Assembly: GCA_025056835.1 (NCBI GenBank)
Contig: JANWVS010000081.1
Coordinates: forward strand, 1 to 7,674
Length of the DNA: 7,674 bases
Source: Gemmataceae bacterium
GTDB taxonomy: Bacteria > Planctomycetota > Planctomycetia > Gemmatales > Gemmataceae
Reading direction: 5' to 3'
Shown here: positions 1-5,150 of the stretch, in pieces
Layout: each line of letters starts with the position of its first letter
Numbering within the stretch: the first letter of the stretch is position 1
Translations under genes and position numbers: made by a program
Notes under the pieces: generated by a model
The model's database searches: none
The model's input: only the letters and a program-made list of their open reading frames with translations
What the model was told of the DNA's origin: nothing

Positions 1-236
1 AGATCGTGGTGCATGGAGTCATTGTACGCCGGTCGCCGCCGCGGCACCGCGCCATCCGCTGCCGCCGTGGATCGCCGACGACCATCGCCGCCGTCCGCCG
101 GGTGGGTTCGGTGCCGCCGATTGCTGCCGGGGTCCGTTGCCCTGGGAGCGAACTTCGCTGGCGCCCGTGTCGGCACGCCGCAACCGAAGTCCGCTCCCGC
201 GGCGTTTGGCACCGTCGGCCGCGGCGACGGCGCTGC
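1..236. other. no supported gene; GC-rich stretch downstream of the peroxiredoxin
   Basis: All frames here translate to low-complexity Arg/Pro/Ala/Gly-rich peptides with no recognisable domain, and the open frames continue as antisense shadows of the peroxiredoxin. No tRNA or other structural RNA is apparent. The only structure I see is a short hairpin just after the peroxiredoxin stop. It may be a 3' untranslated or intergenic region; a gene may lie beyond the left edge. Confidence 0.4.
212..230 (-). terminator. possible hairpin terminator after the peroxiredoxin gene
   Basis: CCGTCG (212-217) and CGACGG (225-230) form a 6-bp stem with a 7-base loop. On the minus strand it begins 6 bases after the peroxiredoxin stop codon. 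No U-rich tract follows it on that strand, so it is not a classical intrinsic terminator. The placement is suggestive, but 6-bp GC stems are common in DNA this GC-rich. Confidence 0.25.
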
Positions 237-836
237 TTACTTGGTTTCGAGTTTCTTGATGATGGCCGCGACCCGCTTCGGATCCTCGCCGGCCTTGCCG
301 ACGCTGTCGATGGCAGCGATGGTGCCGGCCTTGTCGATCACCACGGTCCACCGGGCGATGGTCACGCCGCGCGGGGCCTTCCCTTTTTTGCCGTCGGCGT
401 CGATGATCGGGGATTCGCCTCCCTTGTTGACCGGCACGCCGAAGAGCTTGGCGATTTGTCCTTTCTCATCCGCCAAGAGGGTGAAGTTGAGCTTGTGGTA
501 GCTCTTGAACAGCTTGTGCGTGCTCACCGAATCGCCGCTGATGCCGACGATTTCCACGTCCTTGCTGGCCGATTTCTCGATCTCATCGCGGTAGCCGCAG
601 GCCTGGGCCGTGCAGCCGCCGGTGAAGTCGGCGGGATAGAAATACAGCACGACGATCTTCTTGCCGACGTAGTCGGTCGATTTCCAGGGCTTCCCGGTGT
701 CGTCGATGCTTTCGAACACCGGCGCCTTGTCGCCGACCTTGAGAGCTTTGCCCGTAGTTTTTTCTTGCCCGAACATGGCGGCACGGCCCAACACCCCGAC
801 GCCCACGAGGGCGACGGCCAACGACAACCAACGCAT
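237..836 (-). CDS. exported BCP-type peroxiredoxin (AhpC/TSA family)
   Basis: A 199-residue thiol peroxidase, expected to reduce hydrogen peroxide and organic hydroperoxides using thioredoxin-like donors. The thioredoxin fold carries the signature PxxxTxxC as P68, T72 and peroxidatic C75. A second cysteine, C80, lies five residues on, as in the resolving-cysteine arrangement of BCP/PrxQ proteins. R162, in IARWTVVID, fits the conserved active-site arginine. Residues 1 to about 24 form a hydrophobic segment after MRW, a signal peptide or anchor, so the protein probably acts outside the cytoplasm; most BCP enzymes are cytoplasmic. The ATG at 836 was chosen because GGAGG sits 8 bases upstream; an in-frame GTG at 851 would put that ribosome site inside the coding region. 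It is divergent from the SIS gene. Family assignment is firm; export is inferred. Confidence 0.93.
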   Translation of the reverse strand: MRWLSLAVALVGVGVLGRAAMFGQEKTTGKALKVGDKAPVFESIDDTGKPWKSTDYVGKKIVVLYFYPADFTGGCTAQACGYRDEIEKSASKDVEIVGISGDSVSTHKLFKSYHKLNFTLLADEKGQIAKLFGVPVNKGGESPIIDADGKKGKAPRGVTIARWTVVIDKAGTIAAIDSVGKAGEDPKRVAAIIKKLETK

Positions 837-903
837 GAGAAGTACCTCCACAGGCGGTTTGCCCCGAACCAGGCCAGGTGGGATTTCATCGGCCCAGGGG
901 CAT

Positions 904-916
904 CGTTACAATAACG
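904..916. promoter_or_regulatory. 13-bp dyad in the divergent region, possible operator or promoter element
   Basis: CGTTA-CAA-TAACG is a perfect 5-bp inverted repeat with a 3-base centre. It lies in the 126-base divergent region between the peroxiredoxin (minus) and SIS (plus) genes. Its core includes TACAAT (907-912), a 5/6 match to a -10 box on the plus strand, but no good -35 lies 16-18 bases upstream. The AT-rich patch stands out locally. It could bind a regulator or simply be a promoter core; no known operator was recognised. Confidence 0.3.
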
Positions 917-962
917 CCGGTCGTCCACGGCGTCAACCCGCCCAGGCAACGCGAGGCTGCTC

Positions 963-1556
963 ATGCTCGGCATAACGCTCAACCCTCGGCAATTTCTCGA
1001 TCGCGTGGCCGCGGAACTGGCCCGCATCGATCCCGCCCAGCTCCAGGAACTGGCCGACGTCATCTACGAACGCTACGTCTCGGGGCGCATGGTGTTCGTC
1101 TGCGGCAACGGCGGCTCCGGATCCAACGCTTCGCATTTCTGCGAAGACCTCGGCAAATGCACCCTCCGCCGCGAAGACTACGACAACGACAAAAAGAAGC
1201 GCCTCCGCATCCTCAGCCTCACCGACAACACCCCCTACATCCTCGCCTGGGCCAACGACGAAGGCTTCGACCGCGTCTTCGTCGAACAACTCAAGAACCT
1301 CGCCCAGCCGGGCGACCTGCTGGTAGCCATCAGCGGCTCCGGCAACAGTCCCAATGTCCTCAAGGCCGTCGAATGGGCCAATCGCAACGGCCTGACGACC
1401 TTCGGCTGCACCGGATTTTCCGGCGGCAAGCTCAAGGCCCTCGCCCACCGCAACCTGCACGTGCCCCTCGACGACATGGGAATCGTCGAGTCGATCCACC
1501 TGACGGCGTTTCACTGGATCGTCGACGACTTACACCGCCGCATCTCGCTGCATTAG
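963..1556 (+). CDS. SIS-domain sugar isomerase, GmhA/DiaA-like
   Basis: A 197-residue single-SIS protein resembling phosphoheptose isomerase GmhA (sedoheptulose 7-phosphate to D-glycero-D-manno-heptose 7-phosphate, the first step to ADP-heptose for surface glycans). Residues 47-52 give the CGNGGS phosphate-binding loop, followed by H58 F C E D62. Residues 98-106 (NDEGFDRVF) and the [11 protein letters not shown] segment (123-133) are typical of the family, as is the C-terminal helix with H179 and H184. Against E. coli GmhA, H58 and H184 match metal/catalytic H61 and H180, but D62 replaces E65 and E176 replaces Q172. It may be a variant isomerase or have another sugar-phosphate substrate. GAGG (953-956) precedes the ATG by 6 bases. 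It is the first gene of a probable pair with tadA. Fold is certain; substrate is not. Confidence 0.88.
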   Translation: MLGITLNPRQFLDRVAAELARIDPAQLQELADVIYERYVSGRMVFVCGNGGSGSNASHFCEDLGKCTLRREDYDNDKKKRLRILSLTDNTPYILAWANDEGFDRVFVEQLKNLAQPGDLLVAISGSGNSPNVLKAVEWANRNGLTTFGCTGFSGGKLKALAHRNLHVPLDDMGIVESIHLTAFHWIVDDLHRRISLH

Positions 1557-1590
1557 CCGCGCGGCTTGGCCGCTGCAACGAGGATCACCC

Positions 1591-2103
1591 GTGGCCGATC
1601 TCTCGCCGTTCGATCTGTCGCTGACCGACCCGCGCCACCCTTTTCATCTGATGCACATGGGGATGGCCCTCGACGAAGCCCAGGCGGCGGCCGACGAAGA
1701 TGAAGTCCCCGTCGGCTGCGTGATTGTCTCGCTCCAGCACGGCGTGATCGCCGCGGCCCACAATCAACGCGAACAACTCCACGATCCGACGGCCCACGCT
1801 GAAATGGTGGCCATTACCCAAGCCGCGGCCGCGCTCCGCAGCTGGCGCCTGGAGCACTGCATCTTGTACGTTACCTTGGAACCGTGTCCCATGTGCGCCG
1901 GCGCGATCGTGCTGGCGCGGCTGCCGATGGTCGTGTATGGCTGCGCCGACCCCAAGGCCGGCGCCTGCGATACCCTCTATCAGATCACCAACGATCCGCG
2001 GCTCAACCACCGGGCACGGGTCGTCGGCGGTGTCTTGGCCGAGGCTTGCGGCAATCTCCTCAGCGACTTCTTCGCCAGCAAGCGCCGGCGCCGCGGCCTG
2101 TAG
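1591..2103 (+). CDS. tadA: tRNA-specific adenosine deaminase TadA
   Basis: A 170-residue zinc deaminase expected to convert adenosine 34 of tRNA-Arg(ACG) to inosine in the cytoplasm, allowing one tRNA to read several arginine codons. Zinc ligands are H69 (in HAE), C99 and C102 (in PCPMC), with E71 as proton shuttle. N58 fits the conserved substrate-contacting asparagine. EVPVGCVIV (38-46) and the [11 protein letters not shown] segment are typical of TadA rather than of cytidine or guanine deaminases. The start is a GTG with GAGG (1580-1583) 7 bases upstream, giving about 15-20 extra N-terminal residues relative to E. coli TadA; the next in-frame ATG (Met21) would trim these but has no better ribosome site. 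It lies 34 bases after the SIS gene. The C-terminus is basic (KRRRRGL), plausible for tRNA contact. Confidence 0.94.
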   Translation: MADLSPFDLSLTDPRHPFHLMHMGMALDEAQAAADEDEVPVGCVIVSLQHGVIAAAHNQREQLHDPTAHAEMVAITQAAAALRSWRLEHCILYVTLEPCPMCAGAIVLARLPMVVYGCADPKAGACDTLYQITNDPRLNHRARVVGGVLAEACGNLLSDFFASKRRRRGL

Positions 2104-2189
2104 CGACTTTGCCGGAATCCCGCTCGCTCCAAAACCGCGCCGCCGGCACTTTGTCTCAAGAAACCGTGGGAAGCGCCGCCGGGTCGTGG

Positions 2190-2195
2190 TAAACT
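2190..2195 (+). promoter_or_regulatory. weak candidate -10 box upstream of the propeller gene
   Basis: TAAACT in the context GGTAAACTGG matches the -10 consensus at four of six positions and sits in the only AT-richer patch of the tadA-propeller gap. No convincing -35 is found at standard spacing. A start near 2202 would give a leader of about 70 bases containing the hairpin at 2205-2229. Low confidence. Confidence 0.2.
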
Positions 2196-2204
2196 GGCAT
2201 CATG

Positions 2205-2229
2205 CCGGTTCGGTCGGCAACCGAGCCGG
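2205..2229 (+). other. strong 10-bp stem-loop between tadA and the propeller gene
   Basis: Positions 2205-2214 pair with 2220-2229 over ten pairs (nine Watson-Crick and one G-U), with loop CGGCA. The stem is about 100 bases after the tadA stop and 44 bases before the next start codon. No T-run follows, so it is not a textbook terminator. It could end the SIS-tadA transcript, protect an RNA end, or act as a leader structure for the propeller mRNA. It covers the region just after an alternative ATG at 2202, which argues against that being the real start. Confidence 0.5.
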
Positions 2230-2273
2230 GCCCGTGCGGCCTTGCCGCGATGTCCACGAGGAGGCTACCTGCC

Positions 2274-3851
2274 ATGGCGCGAACCTGGTTGCTCGGCGGT
2301 CTGTTGATGTTGCCGCTGGGAGGGTGGGCGGTAGGCCAAACGGACGGCCGGGTGCTCACGTCGCCGACCGTGCCGCGCCGCGAGATCCTCGAGCGCCTCG
2401 GCTTGGAACTGGCCTGGCGCACGCACATTCGTTTCCAGGGCGGCCGCGATGGTTTGTTCGGCGTGCAAGTGATTCCCGGTCCGCGCGGCCCCGACCTGCT
2501 CGTGCAAACCCGGGCCGGCGCCGTCCTGCTGTTCGATGCCGAGACCGGCGACCTCCGTTGGCGCATGGCGTTGGAGGGCACGGTCTTGGCCGCCGCCGGT
2601 TTCAACACCCGCTCGATTTTCGTGGCCCGCGGCAGTCAGCTTTACGTGCTCAGCCGCCGCAACGGCATGCACCGCATTTATGCGACGCAGCCTGGCTATC
2701 CCGAACCGGTCATGGGCTACACCCTGCCGGCGACGCCCAGTGCTCCCCTGGTGGCCGACGACGCCGGCTTGTTCGTGGCCATGGGACAGCGGCTGACCGC
2801 TTACGTCCATCCGGAATTCCAAAAGACCATCGAGTTTGTGAAGATGGAACGCGACAAGCGCCTGGAGGCGACCCAACCCGACGTCGAGCCGTCGCCGCTG
2901 GACATCGACAAACTCAAGGCGAAGGAGCGTGCCGGGTTGCTAGAGGCCCTGGAAAAGATTCACGCCGCTGCCGACAAGCCGCCGGTCGAGATCAGCAAGG
3001 GCACCACCGTCCAACCGGTGGAGTTGTGGTCGTATTACACCCGGGCTACGGCCATTCAGCAGCCGCCGCTGACGACGTATGAGCAAGTCAACGTGGTCAC
3101 GACCGACGGCATCTTCGTCGCCCTGAATCGCTTCGAGCTGTTTCAAAACTTCGAATTCAAGACGCAAGGCAACGTCTCGGCCCCGATGAACCAATATGGC
3201 CTGACCGCCTACGTCGGCTCCGATGACTTTTCGCTCTACGCCTTCGGCATGCACTCGGGAAAAATTCTCTGGCGCTTCATCGCCGAGGCGCCGATCGAGC
3301 GCCGGCCGGAAGTGACGGACCGCGACATTTTCGTCACGGCCAGCGGCGTCGGCATGTATCGTCTGGAGCGCGAGACGGGTCGCAAAATCTGGCTCAATCG
3401 CCGCGCCGAACAATACCTGGCCTCGAACCCCAAGTTCGTCTATGCCGTCGATCGGCAAGGCTTTCTCCTGGTCATCGACGCCGAACGCGGGGCCACCATG
3501 GCCGTCTGGGACGCGCGCGACTGGACCGTGACCGTGGCCAACGAATGGACCGATCGCTTTTATCTGGCGGCGACCGACGGCCAGTTGATCTGCCTGCGGC
3601 ATCGCGACCTGGCTTCGCCCGTGACCAGCCGCACCTACTTTACCCTCAAGCGCGAGGAACCCAAAAAGATCGTCGAGCCGAAGAAAGACAACGGCGACAA
3701 GAAGGAACCTGAGAAGAAGGACGACAAGGCCGGCCTCGGGGCCTTGCGGCCGCCCGGCCGAGCGAGCGGCGATGTCGTCGGGCCGGCCTGGTCGGAGTTG
3801 ATGGTCGTCCGCCGCCCACCCGGCGTGGACGCCCCATGGCGTCCGCGCTGA
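2274..3851 (+). CDS. exported PQQ-type beta-propeller repeat protein
   Basis: A 525-residue protein with a signal peptide (residues 1 to about 21, MARTWLLGG onward, ending AVGQ). Several repeats resemble PQQ/WD40-like propeller blades: residues 73-97 (LLVQTRAGAVLLFDAETG, then RW), 113-131, 158-178, 308-335 (LYAFGMHSGKILWRF), 350-374 (YRLERETGRKIWL), 387-412 and 427-444. No quinone-dehydrogenase catalytic residues were recognised, so it is probably structural or binding. A charged, probably helical insertion (about 181-240) interrupts the propeller. Residues 458-485 are Lys/Glu/Asp-rich, followed by a Pro/Arg/Gly tail. GAGGAGG (2258-2264) lies 9 bases before this ATG; an in-frame ATG at 2202 would bury the signal peptide and that ribosome site. 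It converges with the oxidoreductase gene. The specific role is unknown. Confidence 0.82.
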   Translation: MARTWLLGGLLMLPLGGWAVGQTDGRVLTSPTVPRREILERLGLELAWRTHIRFQGGRDGLFGVQVIPGPRGPDLLVQTRAGAVLLFDAETGDLRWRMALEGTVLAAAGFNTRSIFVARGSQLYVLSRRNGMHRIYATQPGYPEPVMGYTLPATPSAPLVADDAGLFVAMGQRLTAYVHPEFQKTIEFVKMERDKRLEATQPDVEPSPLDIDKLKAKERAGLLEALEKIHAAADKPPVEISKGTTVQPVELWSYYTRATAIQQPPLTTYEQVNVVTTDGIFVALNRFELFQNFEFKTQGNVSAPMNQYGLTAYVGSDDFSLYAFGMHSGKILWRFIAEAPIERRPEVTDRDIFVTASGVGMYRLERETGRKIWLNRRAEQYLASNPKFVYAVDRQGFLLVIDAERGATMAVWDARDWTVTVANEWTDRFYLAATDGQLICLRHRDLASPVTSRTYFTLKREEPKKIVEPKKDNGDKKEPEKKDDKAGLGALRPPGRASGDVVGPAWSELMVVRRPPGVDAPWRPR

Positions 3852-3855
3852 CCGG

Positions 3856-3873
3856 GCGGCGCAGCAGCGCCGC
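3856..3873 (+). terminator. hairpin just after the propeller gene stop
   Basis: GCGGCGC (3856-3862) and GCGCCGC (3867-3873) form a perfect 7-bp stem with loop AGCA, starting 4 bases after the TGA. The sequence after it (GACTTAGG) has only two adjacent Ts, so classical intrinsic termination is doubtful. Its position directly after a stop codon, in a convergent intergenic region, supports a transcript-end role. Confidence 0.4.
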
Positions 3874-3900
3874 GACTTAGGCTGGAGCGCCACGACTTAG
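3866..3900. repeat. 15-bp direct repeat, two copies at 20-bp period
   Basis: AGCGCCGCGACTTAG (3866-3880) and AGCGCCACGACTTAG (3886-3900) differ at one base and are separated by GCTGG. The first copy overlaps the 3' arm of the hairpin after the propeller gene. A related reverse-oriented GCTAAGTCGC lies at 5038-5047. Function unknown; it may belong to a dispersed intergenic repeat family. Confidence 0.6.
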
Positions 3901-3920
3901 CGGCGGCGGAAGGCGGCGCC

Positions 3921-3946
3921 AGGGCCGCGCTGGAGGGCCGCGCTGG
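3921..3946. repeat. perfect tandem duplication of a 13-bp unit
   Basis: AGGGCCGCGCTGG occurs twice head to tail (3921-3933 and 3934-3946) in the convergent gap. This fits replication slippage in GC-rich noncoding DNA. GCCGCG (3937-3942) can also pair with CGCGGC (3951-3956) across an 8-base loop, a possible transcript-end structure for the oxidoreductase gene on the minus strand. Confidence 0.7.
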
Positions 3947-3970
3947 CGGTCGCGGCGGCCGGCGGCCCTC

Positions 3971-5035
3971 TCACAGCGCCAAGGGAAGATGAACGACGGT
4001 CCCTTCCTCCGCACTGAGGGCCACGGCCTCGGTGAATTCCATGTACTGCACGCCGGTGGCAAAATCGGTGAAGCGGATCGGCGCCCCGGTGCGGATGGCC
4101 TCGACGAACTCCTCCTCGACGCGCCAACGGCCTGCCTTGTCGGCGGGGATGGGGATGTCGCGCAATTCGTCGGCGGTGCTCGCCGCTGCGTGCCGCCGAC
4201 TCGCCCCGCGGATGCGGTCGTGGAGCAGGTCGTAGAAAAGCGCTCCTTCGCTGCCGAACAGTTGGATGTCCATCGCCTGCCCGAAGGGAGTGGCGCCGCT
4301 GAGGTGATACGTCGCGCGGGCGCCGCCTTCGAGCACCGCCAAAACCTGGACGCTGTCGGGCGTGCCGACGGGCCGGCGCACGCCGCTTTGCGGGTCGATC
4401 CGGCTGGCGACATGGGCATGCACCTGGGCCAGCACGCGCACCGGCGGCGGCACCCAGCGCAGCAACGTCTCGTGCAAAATCCCCAAAAGGAGCATGTTGT
4501 AGCCGGACAGGGCGGCGTCCTGGCGCCACGACAGCGGCGTGGCCGGATCGGCGAGGGACGCGTTCATGGCGCGCACGTGGACTTCTCGCAGTTCGCCCAA
4601 GAAACCGGCCTCGAGCAATTCGCGCATGACCTGATGACCGGTCAGGCCGAACGGGCTGGGCACCACCTGCGTCACCAGCTCCGGATGGGCCCGCGCCGCC
4701 TGAAGCATTTGATGCGCCTCGGCGGCGTTCATGCTCAACCGGGCCTCGGTCAAGACATGCTTGCCCATTTCGAGGGCCGCCAGCGTGATCGGACAGTGCA
4801 AATACGGCCAGGTGCCGATGACGACGGCATCAATGTCCGGATCGGCGACCAGTTCCTGCCAGGCGCTGTAGGTGCGGGGAATGGCGAATTCGCGGGCGAC
4901 GGCGGCGGTGGACTCGGGCCGGCGATTGCACACGCCGAGAAGCTCCACGCCGGCGATGGCCCGCAACCCGGGGATGTGCCGAAGCCGCGTGTTGGCCCCG
5001 GCGCCGATCAAGCCGATGCGAAGGGGATTGCTCAT
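3971..5035 (-). CDS. Gfo/Idh/MocA-family oxidoreductase-like protein with variant active site
   Basis: A 354-residue protein with an N-terminal Rossmann fold: RIGLIGAGANTR (6-17) is the dinucleotide loop (G11, G13; the usual third Gly position is T16). IDAVVIGTWPYLH (68-80) and GKHVLTE (91-97) are also typical. The family normally acts on sugars or related polyols with NAD(P). Here the hallmark EKP motif reads E97-A98-R99, so the usual lysine is missing, and the DxxxH motif reads L184...H188, losing the aspartate. The C-terminal alpha/beta domain seems intact (FGSEGALFYDLL about 261-272; final FTDFATGVQYMEFTEA segment), so this is not a decayed gene. It may do altered chemistry or bind without redox activity. 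No clear ribosome site precedes the ATG. It is divergent from panB. Family is firm; substrate unknown. Confidence 0.88.
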   Translation of the reverse strand: MSNPLRIGLIGAGANTRLRHIPGLRAIAGVELLGVCNRRPESTAAVAREFAIPRTYSAWQELVADPDIDAVVIGTWPYLHCPITLAALEMGKHVLTEARLSMNAAEAHQMLQAARAHPELVTQVVPSPFGLTGHQVMRELLEAGFLGELREVHVRAMNASLADPATPLSWRQDAALSGYNMLLLGILHETLLRWVPPPVRVLAQVHAHVASRIDPQSGVRRPVGTPDSVQVLAVLEGGARATYHLSGATPFGQAMDIQLFGSEGALFYDLLHDRIRGASRRHAAASTADELRDIPIPADKAGRWRVEEEFVEAIRTGAPIRFTDFATGVQYMEFTEAVALSAEEGTVVHLPLAL

Positions 5036-5056
5036 AGGCTAAGTCGCTTGGGGCGG

Positions 5057-5076
5057 GACCGCTCGTCGCAGCGGTC
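5057..5076. promoter_or_regulatory. 7-bp perfect dyad in the oxidoreductase-panB divergent region
   Basis: GACCGCT (5057-5063) and AGCGGTC (5070-5076) form a perfect inverted repeat around CGTCGC. It lies 22-41 bases before the oxidoreductase start codon on the minus strand and about 75 bases before panB. It could be an operator or a hairpin at the 5' end of the oxidoreductase mRNA. No known regulator site was recognised. Confidence 0.35.
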
Positions 5077-5082
5077 GCAGCT

Positions 5083-5111
5083 ATCTTAGTGGCCGCAAGT
5101 CGCGGTGCAAT
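5083..5111 (-). promoter_or_regulatory. candidate minus-strand promoter for the oxidoreductase gene
   Basis: On the minus strand, TTGCAC (plus 5106-5111) is followed after 16 bases by TAAGAT (plus 5083-5088), a weak -35/-10 pair with sensible spacing. A transcript would start near 5076, at the edge of the 7-bp dyad, giving a leader of about 40 bases. Both boxes are imperfect, so confidence is low. Confidence 0.25.
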
Positions 5112-5127
5112 GAGCGGCACCGCCGCC

Positions 5128-5133
5128 TATAAT
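5128..5133 (+). promoter_or_regulatory. perfect TATAAT -10 box upstream of panB
   Basis: TATAAT is an exact -10 consensus in otherwise very GC-rich DNA, 17 bases before the first panB ATG. The -35 region (about 5104-5111) is poor. A transcript would start near 5140, so an ATG at 5151 would have only an 11-base leader with its GAGG at the extreme 5' end, while an ATG at 5181 would have about 40 bases. Confidence 0.45.
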
Positions 5134-5150
5134 GCCGCCAGAGGCTCGAT

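Noticed and set aside
6..914. Long plus-strand open frame of about 302 codons over the peroxiredoxin region
   Set aside because: It is antisense to a clear peroxiredoxin; its product is low-complexity at the start and has no recognisable domain. Long antisense frames are expected in GC-rich coding DNA.
2110..2148. TGCCGG/CCGGCA inverted repeat after tadA
   Set aside because: Only 6 bp with a 27-base loop; easily chance in this composition.
2202..2273. Upstream ATG giving 24 more residues to the propeller protein
   Set aside because: It would bury the signal peptide, lies at the base of a strong hairpin, and ignores the GAGGAGG site before the ATG at 2274.
1937..3082. Plus-strand open frame of about 381 codons spanning the end of tadA and start of the propeller gene
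   Set aside because: It overlaps two well-supported genes in another frame and encodes Arg/Pro-rich sequence with no domain.
3866..3946. Possible CRISPR-like array in the convergent gap
   Set aside because: The units are only two copies each, 13-15 bp, with no spacers of uniform length and no cas genes nearby.
3971..5035. Mobile element bounded by the inverted GCGACTTAG copies
   Set aside because: There is no transposase or target-site duplication, and the inverted match is only about 9-10 bp; kept only as a repeat observation.
3989..5089. Plus-strand open frame of about 366 codons antisense to the oxidoreductase
   Set aside because: The minus-strand frame has clear Rossmann and Gfo/Idh features; the plus-strand product is His/Gly/Arg-rich without motifs.
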